Shown here: positions 1 to 10,618 of the stretch, in pieces
How the letters are laid out: each line of letters opens with the position of its first letter
Position numbering within the stretch: the stretch's first letter is position 1
Notes under the pieces: model-generated
The model's database searches: none
Seen by the model: the letters and a program-made list of their open reading frames with translations, nothing else
Told to the model about the DNA's origin: nothing
Assembly: GCF_018603435.1 (NCBI RefSeq)
Contig: NZ_CP075682.1
Span: forward strand, 3,162,001 to 3,226,000
Reading direction: 5' to 3'
From: Chryseobacterium sp. ZHDP1
GTDB taxonomy: Bacteria > Bacteroidota > Bacteroidia > Flavobacteriales > Weeksellaceae
DNA: 64,000 bases
Position numbers and translations under genes: made by a program

Positions 1-647
1 AATTCATAGTCTCTGAAACTGTTTTTATTCTGAGCCATTAAATTTAATCTGAAAGCCACTTTATCTGTAATTTTAGTATCTACATCGGCTTCTCCTCTGT
101 ACATATTAAAGCTTCCGAGAGTTACTCTTGCAGAACCGTTTAAAGACTGTCCTGTCGGTTTTTTGGTAACGATATTGTAAATTCCGCTCGGTTCTCCGTT
201 AGACATTAAAAATCCGGATGGGCCTTTTACAAATTCAATGTGGTCTACATACGACATATCTTCGCTAAGCGGTCCCCAGTTTGAAGTTACATTTACTCCA
301 TTCATGAAAGCTGCGGCTCTGGAACCTCTCATATTTACTCTGGTGTACATATCTCCCCAGTGTTCTAATCGTTGAGCTCCCGCAACGTTTCTAAGAACAC
401 CGTCTCCCAAAGTGGTAACCTGCTGATCTTCCAATGCTCTGTTTGTAATGATAGAAACATTCTGAGGAATCTTGATTAACTCTTCGTCCAGACGTATAGA
501 AGAAGAACCTTCCTTTTCAACATATTTCTTGTAATACTTTCCGTTTACAATTACCTCTTCAATATCATTTCCTTTAATGGAATCTTTTTCCTGAGCAAAC
601 GTTAGCATAGAACCTAACAGCGAAGCAAAGATCAGTACATTTTTCAT
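1..647 (-). CDS. TonB-dependent siderophore receptor, N-terminal part (cut by window edge)
   Basis: This is the start of an outer-membrane receptor that would import a siderophore or similar ligand using TonB energy. The reading frame is open from the ATG at 645-647 to the window edge, about 215 codons. A signal peptide ends near FAQEKDS, then a TonB-box-like stretch EEVIVNG and a plug domain follow. The plug contains IPQNVSIIT, VNMRG, EFVKGP and GEPSGIYNIVTKKP, which is the pattern of the FhuE/FoxA-type siderophore receptor plug. The barrel lies outside the window, so the ligand cannot be named. The family is clear; the substrate is inference. Confidence 0.88.
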   Translation of the reverse strand, partial: MKNVLIFASLLGSMLTFAQEKDSIKGNDIEEVIVNGKYYKKYVEKEGSSSIRLDEELIKIPQNVSIITNRALEDQQVTTLGDGVLRNVAGAQRLEHWGDMYTRVNMRGSRAAAFMNGVNVTSNWGPLSEDMSYVDHIEFVKGPSGFLMSNGEPSGIYNIVTKKPTGQSLNGSARVTLGSFNMYRGEADVDTKITDKVAFRLNLMAQNKNSFRDYE

Positions 648-743
648 GAAACCCTAAATTTTTATGCAAATATATTGTTTTTAATTATTCTAAATAAATA
701 ATAAAATTGATTTTTGTCATAAAAGCAAAAGGAGAGAGCAACA

Positions 744-779
744 AAAAACCGCTACAAACTGAATTGTAACGGTTTTTAA
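744..779 (-). terminator. Terminator after secA
   Basis: Inverted repeat AAAAACCG..TACAA / TTGTA..CGGTTTTT with one mismatch and a short loop. It lies just past the secA stop, and a T-run follows on the minus strand. Confidence 0.7.
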
Positions 780-796
780 AGTATGGTTAATAATTC

Positions 797-3700
797 TTAT
801 GCAGGAATTTCACCTTTGTATAAGAATGAGATAATCTCTTTGTTTAATTTATCAATCATTTCGCTGAATAAGTGGAAAGATTCCTGCTTGTAAATTACCA
901 ATGGATCTTTCTGCTCGTAAACAGCTCCCTGAGAAGATCTTCTTAAATCGTCCATTTCACGAAGGTGAAGCTTCCAGTTTTCATCGATGATGGATAACGT
1001 AATGTTCTTTTCAAAATCGTTGATTAAGCTGTCGCACTGCGTTTCATAAGCTTCTTTAAGATCGGTTACAATCGTCATTGTTTTATGACCGTCTGTAAAC
1101 GGAACCTGAATCATTCTGAACATTGAACCCTGATTCTGATAAACATTCTCGATAATCGGGAAAGATTTTTCTTTCAGTAAGTTCAGTTTCATCTGATAAT
1201 CTTCCTGAGCTGCTTTGAATAAGATGTTCGTTAAATCCTGAACCGTTTTATTCTTAAAATCGTTCTCAGAAACCGGAGATTCCATCGTAAATGTTTTGAT
1301 GATCTCGTATTCGAAATCTTTATAGCTTCCTGTCGCTTTCCCTTTTGCTGCGATAGAATTTGCCACGTCAAAGATCATATTGGTGATGTCGTACTTCAGG
1401 TGATCTCCAAACAAAGCGTTCTTTCTTCTTTTATAAATAACGTCACGCTGCTTGTTCATTACATCATCGTACTCAAGAAGTCTCTTTCTTGTTCCGAAGT
1501 TGTTTTCCTCTACTTTTTTCTGCGCTCTTTCAATGGATTTTGAGATCATAGAATGCTGAATTACTTCACCTTCCTTATGTCCCATTCTGTCCATCATTTT
1601 TGCAATTCTTTCAGAACCGAATAAACGCATTAAGTTATCTTCCAGAGAAACATAGAACTGAGAACTTCCCGGATCTCCCTGTCTTCCTGCTCTACCTCTC
1701 AACTGTCTGTCAACACGTCTTGAATCGTGTCTTTCTGTACCGATGATTGCCAAGCCTCCCGCTTCTTTTACTTCTTTGGAAAGCTTGATATCCGTACCAC
1801 GACCTGCCATGTTAGTTGCAATGGTTACAACACCCGGCTGTCCTGCTCCGGCAACAATTTCCGCTTCTTTTTTGTGAAGCTTCGCGTTCAGAACCTGATG
1901 AGGAATTTTTCGTAACTGAAGGGCTTTTGATAATAACTGTGAAATTTCAACAGAAGTTGTACCTACCAGAACAGGTCTTCCTGCTGCCGTCAGTTTTTCA
2001 ACCTCTTCAATTACAGCATTGTATTTTTCTCTGTTGGTTTTGTAAACCAAATCCTGTTTGTCATGTCTTAAAATCGGACGGTTGGTAGGAATTACCACTA
2101 CATCTAATTTATAAATCTCCCAAAGCTCGCCTGCTTCTGTTTCCGCAGTACCCGTCATCCCCGCAAGTTTATTGTACATACGGAAATAATTCTGAAGAGT
2201 AATGGTTGCAAAAGTCTGCGTTGCAGCTTCGATTTTTACATTTTCTTTCGCTTCGATCGCCTGGTGAAGACCGTCTGAATAACGTCTTCCTTCCATGATA
2301 CGACCTGTTTGTTCATCAACGATTTTTACTTCACCGTCAATAACCACATATTCATCATCTTTTTCAAATAATGTGTATGCTTTCAGCAACTGGCTCATCG
2401 TGTGGACTCTTTCAGATTTTTCTGCAAAATCGGAGAAAAGTCTTTCTTTCGCTTCAAATTCTTCTTCTTTAGATAAATTCTTAGCTTCCAGTTCTGCGAT
2501 TTCAGTTCCGATGTCCGGAAGAACGAAGAAATTAGGATCAGAGTTTCCCTGAGACATGTATTCAACACCTTTGTCTGTAAGATCAACCTGATTGTTTTTT
2601 TCTTCAATAACGAAGTAAAGATCTTTATCTACAATCGGCATATCGCGGTTGTTGTCCTGCATATACTGCGCTTCTACTTTCTGAAGCAATGCACGGTTTC
2701 CGCTTTCCGATAAGAATTTAATTAATTGTCTGCTCTTAGGAAGACCTCTGTAAGCCTGAAGCAATTTAAATCCTCCTTCTTTTGTATTTCCGGCAGCGAT
2801 TAATTTTTTCGCTTCATTAAATATAGTGGAAACTGTTTTTTTCTGAACTTCAACAATTCTGTCGATAGAAGGTTTAAGAACATCAAATTCCTGTCTGTCT
2901 CCCTGCGGAACCGGACCTGAAATAATTAACGGTGTTCTTGCATCATCTACCAATACAGAGTCTACCTCATCCACGATCGCAAAGTTCAGTTCTCTTTGTA
3001 CCAGTTCTGAAGGTGAAGTTACCATGTTGTCTCTCAGATAATCGAAACCAAATTCATTATTCGTTCCGTAGGTAATATCTGAATTGTATGCTTTTCTTCT
3101 TCCGTCTGAGTTTGGCTGGTGATTATCGATACAGTCAATGCTCATTCCGTGGAATTGGTATAATGGTCCCATCCACGCCGAGTCTCTTTTCGCAAGATAG
3201 TCATTCACCGTTACTACGTGAACTCCTCTTCCCGGAAGTGCATTTAAGAAAATTGGAAGCGTACCTACCAAAGTTTTACCTTCTCCGGTAGCCATCTCAG
3301 CAATTTTTCCGCTGTGAAGAATTACCCCACCGATGAACTGTACATCATAGTGTACCATATCCCAGTTTACTGGAGTTCCTGCAGCGTCCCATGAGTTTTT
3401 CCAGACTGCCTGATCGCCCTGAATTTCCACGAAATCTTTTCCTGCGGCAGCCAATTGTCTGTCCCAGTCTGAAGCCGTTACGCGGATTTCTCCGTTTTGC
3501 GCCCATCTTCTTGCTGTTTCTTTCACCAAAGCGAAAACTTCAGGAAGAATCTGGCTCAGAACTTTTTCTTCAATTTCGTATGATTCTTTTTTCAGAGACT
3601 CAATCTTCGAGAAAAGCGCTTCTTTTTCGTCTACGTTTTTCGAATTTTTGATCTGCTCCTGGATCTGTTCTATCTGTGCTGTGATTTTGCTGGTTGCAGA

Positions 3701-3871
3701 TTTAATATTTTCTTTAAACTCAGCAGTTTTATCTCTTAAACCGTCATCAGACAATTGCTGAATAGCGGGTTCAACAGCTTTGATTTTTGTTACAACTTTT
3801 TTTACTTCTTTTAGGTCCTGCGCTTTTTTGTCTCCCAAAAACCCTTTTAGAACTTTGTTTAAAAAACTCAT
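797..3871 (-). CDS. secA: Preprotein translocase ATPase SecA
   Basis: SecA is the cytoplasmic motor that drives unfolded preproteins through SecYEG using ATP. The 1024-residue product has the Walker A motif MATGEGKT at about 193-200, the DEVD Walker B box at 301-304, and the helicase-like second half with [11 protein letters not shown] and [18 protein letters not shown]. The length exceeds that of enterobacterial SecA because of a lysine/glutamate-rich stretch at about 55-105, usual in Bacteroidota. The C-terminus ends at FLYKGEIPA without the cysteine-rich zinc tail of many SecA proteins. A DUF2795 gene lies just upstream on the same strand. Confidence 0.98.
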   Translation of the reverse strand: MSFLNKVLKGFLGDKKAQDLKEVKKVVTKIKAVEPAIQQLSDDGLRDKTAEFKENIKSATSKITAQIEQIQEQIKNSKNVDEKEALFSKIESLKKESYEIEEKVLSQILPEVFALVKETARRWAQNGEIRVTASDWDRQLAAAGKDFVEIQGDQAVWKNSWDAAGTPVNWDMVHYDVQFIGGVILHSGKIAEMATGEGKTLVGTLPIFLNALPGRGVHVVTVNDYLAKRDSAWMGPLYQFHGMSIDCIDNHQPNSDGRRKAYNSDITYGTNNEFGFDYLRDNMVTSPSELVQRELNFAIVDEVDSVLVDDARTPLIISGPVPQGDRQEFDVLKPSIDRIVEVQKKTVSTIFNEAKKLIAAGNTKEGGFKLLQAYRGLPKSRQLIKFLSESGNRALLQKVEAQYMQDNNRDMPIVDKDLYFVIEEKNNQVDLTDKGVEYMSQGNSDPNFFVLPDIGTEIAELEAKNLSKEEEFEAKERLFSDFAEKSERVHTMSQLLKAYTLFEKDDEYVVIDGEVKIVDEQTGRIMEGRRYSDGLHQAIEAKENVKIEAATQTFATITLQNYFRMYNKLAGMTGTAETEAGELWEIYKLDVVVIPTNRPILRHDKQDLVYKTNREKYNAVIEEVEKLTAAGRPVLVGTTSVEISQLLSKALQLRKIPHQVLNAKLHKKEAEIVAGAGQPGVVTIATNMAGRGTDIKLSKEVKEAGGLAIIGTERHDSRRVDRQLRGRAGRQGDPGSSQFYVSLEDNLMRLFGSERIAKMMDRMGHKEGEVIQHSMISKSIERAQKKVEENNFGTRKRLLEYDDVMNKQRDVIYKRRKNALFGDHLKYDITNMIFDVANSIAAKGKATGSYKDFEYEIIKTFTMESPVSENDFKNKTVQDLTNILFKAAQEDYQMKLNLLKEKSFPIIENVYQNQGSMFRMIQVPFTDGHKTMTIVTDLKEAYETQCDSLINDFEKNITLSIIDENWKLHLREMDDLRRSSQGAVYEQKDPLVIYKQESFHLFSEMIDKLNKEIISFLYKGEIPA

Positions 3872-3996
3872 AAATTTTTTGCTTTATGCTTAAAAGGATA
3901 TCCTTTAAGCGTTTTAAATAACACTTATTGTGTAAAAATAATATATAAAAAAGGGCAAAAAAGCTCTAAGCAGTGCCTAAAGCTTAATGCTTTTCA

Positions 3997-4218
3997 TTAA
4001 TATTCGTCTTCGTTCCAAAGATAATCTTCGTCCGTAGGATAATCGCTCCAGATCTCGTCGATCGCGTCATAAATTTCTCCTTCATCTTCGATAGCCTGAA
4101 GATTTTCCACTACTTCCATTGGTGCACCAGTTCTGATTGCATAGTCGATAAGCTCTGCTTTAGTCATTGGCCAAGGTGCGTCACTTAAGTATGAAGCTAA
4201 TTCTAATGTCCAGTACAT
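3997..4218 (-). CDS. DUF2795 family small protein
   Basis: A 73-residue acidic protein of the DUF2795 family; its function is unknown to me. The central part, WPMTKAELIDYAIRTGAPMEVVENL, reads like the family's small helical fold, in which a short amphipathic segment and a predicted turn precede a helix. The tail is very acidic (DEDYLWNEDEY). It is transcribed in the same direction as secA, 125 bp upstream of it. The start ATG at 4218 is the only good one. Existence is certain; family placement is by recognition only. Confidence 0.8.
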   Translation of the reverse strand: MYWTLELASYLSDAPWPMTKAELIDYAIRTGAPMEVVENLQAIEDEGEIYDAIDEIWSDYPTDEDYLWNEDEY

Positions 4219-4359
4219 AATTTTTTAATTTTTTGCAAAAGTATAAAATTAGCTTATATTATATGCTTTTTTATACTTGATTTTCAATTCTTTTTGTTAA
4301 ATTTTGTTCACCGTGTGCCTTCAGAAAGTGTTTGAGGTACTTTCCCGGGCTTACTGAGG

Positions 4360-5382
4360 TCATTTTCTCAAAAACCATTCCACAAATTTTTTTATGCCAT
4401 TTTGGAAGTTTGTGTCAGGTTTGTAGCCAATTAATGTCCTTGCTTTGGTAATATCGGCATTGGTTTTCAGGACATCTCCGGGCTGCATTGGCAGATTTTT
4501 GCGGATGGCAGATTTTCCCAACGTCTTTTCGATGGTGGAAAGCATTTCGTTTAAATTAATTACTTCGCTTTCGCCCAGATTAACAATTTCATAAACATCT
4601 GAATGATTTTCCAGATAGCGGATTGATTTTAAAATACCGTCAACAACATCATCAATATAAGTATAATCTCTTGCGGTGGTTCCGTCTCCGTAGAAGGGGA
4701 TTTCCTGATCTTCGGAAATTAATTTTGTGAATTTGTGAATGGCAAGATCAGGTCTTTGTCTGGGCCCGTAAACCGTGAAAAACCTGAGCTGGATCATATC
4801 TATTTTGTATAAATCGTGATAAACGTGTCCTAAAATTTCACCGCATTTTTTTGTTGCTGCATACGGAGAAATAGGATTGTCTACATTGTCGGTTTCAGAA
4901 AAAGGAATTTTTTCGTTATTCCCGTAAACGCTTGATGAGGAAGCGCAGACAAATTTATTAATATTGAAATCTTTACAGAGTTCCCAAAGATTCATGGTTC
5001 CTCGGATGTTTACTTCTTCGTATTCCAGAGGTCTTTCTATGGATGGACGCACTCCCGCAAGTGCAGCAAGGTGAATAACAGCGTCTATTTTATGATGGGT
5101 AAATATTGCTTCCAGTCCTTTTTTATCGCGGATATCCTGATAATACAGTCTATAATTTTCTGATTGCGAAAGAGAAATTAGTTTTTTAATATCATTATCT
5201 TTTCCGGAGTATTCAAAATCCGAAAAATATTGAATAGCGTCTAAAGTATTTTGAATTTTTATCTGATAGCTGTAGAAATCATCAAAATTGTCAATGTTTA
5301 TGACAGAATGTCCTTTTTTCAATAATTGCTCAGCAAGATGGGAACCTATGAAACCGCTTCCTCCGGTTATAAGATAATTCAT
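4360..5382 (-). CDS. NAD-dependent epimerase/dehydratase, UDP-glucuronate 4-epimerase-like
   Basis: An extended short-chain dehydrogenase that probably interconverts nucleotide sugars, such as UDP-glucuronate and UDP-galacturonate, for surface polysaccharides. The 340 residues begin with the Rossmann motif GGSGFIGSH (7-15). The catalytic pair is YxxxK at Y174/K178 (SPYAATKK), preceded by the serine run CASSSSVYG. The phrase RFFTVYGPRQRPDLAIHKF is typical of UDP-glucuronate epimerases. No polysaccharide genes are adjacent, so the pathway is open. The gene is divergent from the DUF389 gene. Confidence 0.88.
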   Translation of the reverse strand: MNYLITGGSGFIGSHLAEQLLKKGHSVINIDNFDDFYSYQIKIQNTLDAIQYFSDFEYSGKDNDIKKLISLSQSENYRLYYQDIRDKKGLEAIFTHHKIDAVIHLAALAGVRPSIERPLEYEEVNIRGTMNLWELCKDFNINKFVCASSSSVYGNNEKIPFSETDNVDNPISPYAATKKCGEILGHVYHDLYKIDMIQLRFFTVYGPRQRPDLAIHKFTKLISEDQEIPFYGDGTTARDYTYIDDVVDGILKSIRYLENHSDVYEIVNLGESEVINLNEMLSTIEKTLGKSAIRKNLPMQPGDVLKTNADITKARTLIGYKPDTNFQNGIKKFVEWFLRK

Positions 5383-5434
5383 TTGTTGGTTTTTAATTCC
5401 ACAAATTTATTAAAATACTTGGATGCTCTTTTTA

Positions 5435-5442
5435 TACTTTTG
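5435..5442 (+). promoter_or_regulatory. Promoter -7 box TACTTTTG for the DUF389 gene
   Basis: Exact match to the Bacteroidota TAnnTTTG -7 consensus, 15 bp before the ATG at 5458, which implies a very short 5' leader. Confidence 0.6.
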
Positions 5443-5457
5443 CTATAAATATCATAA

Positions 5458-6516
5458 ATGATTAATTTTCAAAAATTATTCACCCTGCCCAAAGAAGAAG
5501 AGGAAGAATTTACCTTTCAGGAAATTGAAGAGGGAATTTACTTTCGCGGACACAATCTCTGGCTTCTGGTGATCTCGATGGGAATTGCCTGCATCGGTTT
5601 AAATATCAACAGTTCTGCTGCAGTAATCGGAGCGATGCTGATTTCTCCTTTAATGGGACCTGTTGTAGGAATTGCATTCGGATTTTCTATCGGAAACAGA
5701 CATCTGATAAAGCTGGGCGTTTTCAACTGGCTTCTGATGATTATTGTTGCCCTTTGTTCTTCCACGCTGTATTTCCTTGTTTCTCCTTTTCATTCTGAGA
5801 CATCCCAACTGGAAAGTTTTAAAACAGCGACTATTTTCGACTGTTCTCTGGCTTTGCTGGGCGGTTTTGCTTGGTTTCTAGGAATTGTAAGAAAAGAAGC
5901 CATAAAAGTAATTGCCGGAGTTGCGGTTTCTACCGCCTGTATTCCGCCGCTTTGTACAGCAGGATTCGGGATTGCTAACGGAAACTGGGAATATTTCTGG
6001 GGCGGATTTTATTTTTACCTCATCAATTGTTTTTTTATTGCGGTAGGCACGTGGATTCTGAGTCTCGTACTCGGTTATCAGAAGTACTACATGGAAAAAG
6101 GAAAAGCTGCGAACAGAAAGAATTCATTAATTATAAGTCTGGCTTCTGTTGTTATTCTGCTTCCGAGTGTTTTACTCACAAAAAAGAAATGGGAAAAAGA
6201 AACACTGAAAGAACGGTCTGAAAATTACATCAGAAAGATCAGAGAAAATCATCCGGAACTCGCCATCATCAATTATGAACCTTTTAAAGAAGGTGAAAGC
6301 AATTTTCTGAGAATTACGGTGCTGAATGACAGCGTTTCCCTCAGCAAAAAAAGGCTGGATGAACATAATGATCTGGTAAAAGACATTCATTTAATCTGGC
6401 AATATTCGCCACATTCTGAAAATATGAATAATCCGGACGTAAGAAAACTCCAGAATCAGATTGATGCTTTAAAATCAGAAATCAATCTGCTGAAATCTGA
6501 GAACAAAATCAAATAA
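5458..6516 (+). CDS. DUF389 family membrane protein
   Basis: An integral membrane protein of the DUF389 family; the molecular function is not established. The 352 residues carry five or six hydrophobic segments between about 30 and 240. The conserved core has NSSAAVIGAMLISPLMGPVVGIAFG (about 50-75, the family signature) and STACIPPLCTAGFG (about 160). The C-terminal part is soluble and ends in a short coiled-coil-like segment. A promoter box lies just upstream, and the next gene follows 36 bp later on the same strand. Confidence 0.9.
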   Translation: MINFQKLFTLPKEEEEEFTFQEIEEGIYFRGHNLWLLVISMGIACIGLNINSSAAVIGAMLISPLMGPVVGIAFGFSIGNRHLIKLGVFNWLLMIIVALCSSTLYFLVSPFHSETSQLESFKTATIFDCSLALLGGFAWFLGIVRKEAIKVIAGVAVSTACIPPLCTAGFGIANGNWEYFWGGFYFYLINCFFIAVGTWILSLVLGYQKYYMEKGKAANRKNSLIISLASVVILLPSVLLTKKKWEKETLKERSENYIRKIRENHPELAIINYEPFKEGESNFLRITVLNDSVSLSKKRLDEHNDLVKDIHLIWQYSPHSENMNNPDVRKLQNQIDALKSEINLLKSENKIK

Positions 6517-6552
6517 ATTTTAATTTTTTTATATTTACTTAAACTTAATACA

Positions 6553-7350
6553 ATGCAGTTTCAAGGGCAAATTTTAAAGATGACGAGCTTCCACGACGAG
6601 CCGATCCAATATTATCTCAATCTTTCCGGTGATCTGATTCACATGAATGAACTTTTCGGAAAAGAACTTACCATAAAACATACAGGTTACCAATGCGTAA
6701 ACTGTGGCGAAAATAAACCGATTTACAGAATGGGTTTCTGCAAAAACTGCTTCTTTGAAAGTCCTTATGCAAGCGACACCATCATTCGTCCCGAACTTTC
6801 CACAGCGCATCTTGGAATTGCGGAACGGGATTTGGATGTAGAAAAGGAAATTCAGTTACAGCCACATACCGTTTATCTTGCGTACACCGGAGAAGTAAAA
6901 GTAGGAGTTACAAGAAATACACAGATTCCTACACGATGGATCGATCAGGGTGCCACATTTGCGCTGCCGATTGCCAGAACAGAAAACCGATATGAAGCAG
7001 GAATGATAGAAGTTGCTTTGAAGCAGCATGTTGCCGATAAAACAAGCTGGAAGAAAATGCTTCAGGATGATTTTGAAGACGAGATAGATCTTGCCGATTT
7101 TCAGCAGAAGATAAAAGAATATTTTCCTGAAGATTTCCAGAAGTTCTACAGTGAAGGAGAAAATCTGTGGAGATTCGATTATCCGTTTGAAAAACCTGAA
7201 AAAGTAACTTCTTTTACCCTTGATAAAAGACCTGAATATACAGGGAAATTAACAGGAATTAAAGGGCAGTATTTAGGTTTCGACGGAGGTGAGTTTATTA
7301 ACGTAAGAGGACATGAAGGGTATGTAATTGAATTGACTGTTAAAAATTAA
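6553..7350 (+). CDS. DUF2797 family protein with zinc-ribbon
   Basis: A 265-residue cytoplasmic protein recognised as DUF2797; the function is unknown. A likely zinc-binding knuckle is formed by C48/C51 and C63/C66 (CVNCG...CKNC). It is followed by the stretch YLAYTGEVKVGVTRNTQIPTRW, which resembles the small beta-rich core of GIY-YIG-like domains. That resemblance is only a suggestion. It sits between a DUF389 gene and an AsmA-like gene on the same strand, with gaps of 36 and 32 bp, so the three may share a transcript. Confidence 0.85.
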   Translation: MQFQGQILKMTSFHDEPIQYYLNLSGDLIHMNELFGKELTIKHTGYQCVNCGENKPIYRMGFCKNCFFESPYASDTIIRPELSTAHLGIAERDLDVEKEIQLQPHTVYLAYTGEVKVGVTRNTQIPTRWIDQGATFALPIARTENRYEAGMIEVALKQHVADKTSWKKMLQDDFEDEIDLADFQQKIKEYFPEDFQKFYSEGENLWRFDYPFEKPEKVTSFTLDKRPEYTGKLTGIKGQYLGFDGGEFINVRGHEGYVIELTVKN

Positions 7351-7382
7351 TAGAATATTGAATTAAAACCAAATCACAAAAA

Positions 7383-10067
7383 ATGAAAGGATGGGTAAAA
7401 AAATTATTTCTTGCTCTCGGAATTCTGTTTGCAGTTATCTTACTGGCAAATCTTGGACTGAATATATGGCTGAAAACAAGGCTTCCGCAGTACATAAAAA
7501 ACAATACAGATTATAAAGTTTCCTACAAAAGTCTGGATGTGGATCTGGTGTCGGGAAATATTCTTTCCACAGGGATTACCGTAAACAGCAAAAATCCGCA
7601 AAACTTTAATGTTATCGGACTTCAGGGAACAATTGATACCCTGAAGATAAGCCGTTTCGGGATTTATGATGCCATCTTTAACAAGCAGATCAGTTCTTCG
7701 GATTTACTCCTGTCAAAACCCAATCTGAATATTATTCTTGCGAAACCGGTTGATACAAAAACGGGAAAGAAAAGAAATCCGGTACGTTTTGACAACATTA
7801 GAATTAATGAAGGAAATGTCAGCATTTTCAGATTTACGAAGCAGAAATTCTTTTCGGTTCAGGATCTGAATCTGTATGTGGAAAACCTTCAGATGACGGA
7901 AGAAGCTGTAGAAGATAAATTGCCTGTCGTTTTCGATCAGTATACCATTAAAGGAAGTAATTTTTTCTTCCGTCCTGATAATGTGTATGCTTTGGAAATC
8001 AATAAAATAGAAACAAAAAACGGACAGATGTCGATTGATCAGTTTCAACTCACTCCACTCGTTACTTTTGAGCAGTTTAAAAAATATTATCCTAAGAAGA
8101 CGCAGCTTTTTCAGTTTAATATCGAAAAAATGGAATTCGAAGATATTGTTCTGAAAAAGAATAAAATTTCTCTGGCAAACGCAAATTTTTATAATCCTGA
8201 TTTTAAGATTTACACTACAGATGCAGCTCCGGTAAAGCCTAAAAAACCAGTTAATTTTGATATTGATCTCGAAGATATAAAATTGAACAACGCCACTGTT
8301 CAGGTGATGAAACCTAACGGAGATCAGCTTCTCTATACCAAAAAGGCAAATCTTAACATCAATAAACTGAAGTTTGATAAAGAAACAAGAGAAGAGCTTA
8401 TTCCGGTAGGCTATAAAGATTTTCAGTTTTCAGCGCAGGATATTTTGTACTCCGATCATCAGGATTTTAACTTAAAAAGCTTTACTTTAAATCCGAAAAA
8501 AGGAGAAATCCGAAATATTTCTGTAGTTCCGAATGGTTCAGCAGCAGGAAAAACCTCAATGAATCTTGTCGCAAACTATATTGGTTTCAACATCAATAAA
8601 TGGGAATCCGTTGATAAAAAACTGAATCTTGATGTAAAAGATGTTTTAGTAGATCAGGTGAAAGGAAGCATCAAAGCAGGAGAAGTACAGGCAGCAAAAA
8701 AATCAGCCAATCTCAGTGGAATTCAGTTTCCGGTAATCATCAGAAAAGTAGTATTGAGAAATTCGGATATTACCTATGAGAAAAACAATCAGCCCTTGAG
8801 TTTTAGTAAACTGAATGCAGCCATTAATGATATTCAGCTTACCTCAAAGCCGGACAACTCAGGAATAGCGGTTGATGTAAAAAACTATACGCTGACTTCA
8901 GGCAATTTCGCTTACAAAACGGAGTTTTATCATATGACTTCCGGCGCTTTGAAGGTGGATAAAAATAACATCCGGCTTTCTCAGTTTGCGATGAAGCCTA
9001 TCGTTTCGAGATCCCAGTTTATCAAAATGATTCCCGTGGAAAGAGATTTATACGATATTAAAGTAAATCAGATTACAGCAAACGGAACATGGAATCTGTT
9101 TTCTGACAATAAATCGATTAACGCTTCTAATGTAACCATTGAGTCTGCGGATGCCAATATTTTCAGAAGTAAAATCCCGAAAGACGATCCTAAAGAAAAA
9201 CCTTTGTATTCGAGATTGCTACGCTCTATAAAAATTCCGATGGTAATCAATAATCTGAATCTTAGAAACTCTGTTCTCGTGTATGAAGAAGATACGCCTG
9301 AAAGTGCGGGACCGGGAAAACTGACATTCAGCAACTTTAATATGAATGTTAAAAACCTCAACTCTGCCAAAATGAAAGGAAAGCCGACAAGAGTGGACAT
9401 AAAAATAGACTGTTCTTTTATGAAACTTGCGCCGCTTTCCGTAAACTGGAATTTCGATGTTGCCGATCAGCGTGATGTGTTTGCTATTTCAGGAAGAACC
9501 ACCAATCTTCCGGCGCAGGGAATCAATCCTTTTATCCGTCCTTATCTTCATGTAACGGCAACGGGAACTATTCAGGAAATGCTGTTCAATTTCAGAGGAG
9601 ATCCAAGAGGATTGAACGGAAGTTTTAATCTGAAACATAAAGATCTTAAAATTGCCATTCTGGATAAAAACAACCGTGAAAAGAAAGGTTTTTTAACTGC
9701 CGTTGCCAATCTTCTGGTAAAAACAGATTCAGGAAAGCTTCCTGAAGATGTGCAGATAGAAAATGTAGAGAGGGATCCTACCAAATCGTTCTTCAATCTT
9801 TTCTGGAAAGGAATTGAGCAGGGATTGAAAAAAACTTTGATCGGAATTAATATCGATGGCGCCAAAAAAACGGTTGAGAATGCCAAAAAGACAGTGAAAA
9901 ATGTAAAAGAAGATGTAAAAGGCATGAAACAGTCTGTAAAAGAAATCGGGCAGGAGATAAAAAAGAATCCGGATCAGAATAAAAAGGAACAGTCTGAAAA
10001 AGAAACCGAGAAGAAAGGTTTCCTGAAAGGAATCTTTAAGAAAAAAGAAAAATCCGGAACTGAATAA
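7383..10067 (+). CDS. AsmA/TamB-like envelope protein
   Basis: A large, 894-residue protein anchored by one N-terminal membrane helix (residues about 7-27), with the rest periplasmic. The body is rich in beta-strand repeats such as LDVDLVSGNILSTGITV and FRGDPRGLNGSFNLKHKDLKIAILDKNN, the style of AsmA/DUF748 proteins that bridge inner and outer membranes and are thought to help lipid or outer-membrane assembly. The last 60 residues are a highly charged lysine/glutamate tail. Family placement is by overall architecture, not a catalytic motif. A terminator overlaps the stop codon. Confidence 0.78.
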   Translation: MKGWVKKLFLALGILFAVILLANLGLNIWLKTRLPQYIKNNTDYKVSYKSLDVDLVSGNILSTGITVNSKNPQNFNVIGLQGTIDTLKISRFGIYDAIFNKQISSSDLLLSKPNLNIILAKPVDTKTGKKRNPVRFDNIRINEGNVSIFRFTKQKFFSVQDLNLYVENLQMTEEAVEDKLPVVFDQYTIKGSNFFFRPDNVYALEINKIETKNGQMSIDQFQLTPLVTFEQFKKYYPKKTQLFQFNIEKMEFEDIVLKKNKISLANANFYNPDFKIYTTDAAPVKPKKPVNFDIDLEDIKLNNATVQVMKPNGDQLLYTKKANLNINKLKFDKETREELIPVGYKDFQFSAQDILYSDHQDFNLKSFTLNPKKGEIRNISVVPNGSAAGKTSMNLVANYIGFNINKWESVDKKLNLDVKDVLVDQVKGSIKAGEVQAAKKSANLSGIQFPVIIRKVVLRNSDITYEKNNQPLSFSKLNAAINDIQLTSKPDNSGIAVDVKNYTLTSGNFAYKTEFYHMTSGALKVDKNNIRLSQFAMKPIVSRSQFIKMIPVERDLYDIKVNQITANGTWNLFSDNKSINASNVTIESADANIFRSKIPKDDPKEKPLYSRLLRSIKIPMVINNLNLRNSVLVYEEDTPESAGPGKLTFSNFNMNVKNLNSAKMKGKPTRVDIKIDCSFMKLAPLSVNWNFDVADQRDVFAISGRTTNLPAQGINPFIRPYLHVTATGTIQEMLFNFRGDPRGLNGSFNLKHKDLKIAILDKNNREKKGFLTAVANLLVKTDSGKLPEDVQIENVERDPTKSFFNLFWKGIEQGLKKTLIGINIDGAKKTVENAKKTVKNVKEDVKGMKQSVKEIGQEIKKNPDQNKKEQSEKETEKKGFLKGIFKKKEKSGTE

Positions 10068-10078
10068 GTCCGGATTTT
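10048..10078 (+). terminator. Terminator overlapping the end of the AsmA-like gene
   Basis: AAATCCGGA / TCCGGATTT inverted repeat that overlaps the stop codon at 10065-10067, followed by T-rich sequence. It can also serve the convergent gene ending at 10094. Confidence 0.65.
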
Positions 10079-10093
10079 CATCGTATTTAAACT

Positions 10094-10444
10094 TTAGTAA
10101 TTGTAATCTTCAGTCTCGTCAAAAGCAATTTCTCTTAGGAATTTATCAAAATCTTCGCCGGGATAATTGCTGTCTGCTCCGTAAGAATCGATGATCATGC
10201 CTATATTTCCGTCAGAATCTTTTACCAGATAGAGAACAGCATTGTCATCCGGGCTGCTTGGTCCTTCAAAACGATATGTTTTAATAATGGTGAGATCTGT
10301 AGGCTGATAAACTCTCTCAGAATTTTCAAATTTCATTTCACAGTTTTCATTCATTCGGAATTCTCTGTGGACGCCTCTTTGTGCCAATTTTGCCATCACC
10401 TGGCTTAATGTTGTCATTTTATCAATGTTACCTGTGCTTTCCAT
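10094..10444 (-). CDS. Conserved hypothetical protein, 116 residues
   Basis: I do not recognise a named function. The protein is soluble and acidic and has no signal peptide or membrane helix. An N-terminal helix (MTTLSQVMAKLAQRG) is followed by alternating strands, HREFRMNENCEMKFE and DLTIIKTYRFEG. Towards the end come DNAVLYLVKDSDGNIGMIIDSYGADSNYPGEDFDKFL. The compact conserved look suggests a real family. It is convergent with the AsmA-like gene and single in its transcript. Confidence 0.75.
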   Translation of the reverse strand: MESTGNIDKMTTLSQVMAKLAQRGVHREFRMNENCEMKFENSERVYQPTDLTIIKTYRFEGPSSPDDNAVLYLVKDSDGNIGMIIDSYGADSNYPGEDFDKFLREIAFDETEDYNY

Positions 10445-10618
10445 AATACTATTTTCTCTTCAAAGTACAATAATTAAACCATTGCTTTATTTTATGTGGT
10501 ATTGGCAATAACAAATCAATTTTAAATTTTTTTCAGTATTTGTTAACAAAAATTATAATGACAGAAAATGGTTGGGTATGCTTTTTGCAATAAAGACGGT
10601 ATATAAATCAGACAGAAT

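Noticed and set aside
2295..2552. Open frames on the plus strand inside secA
   Set aside because: Antisense shadows of secA with no independent support.
9068..9925. Open frames on the minus strand inside the AsmA-like gene
   Set aside because: They are antisense shadows of the long gene in the plus frame.
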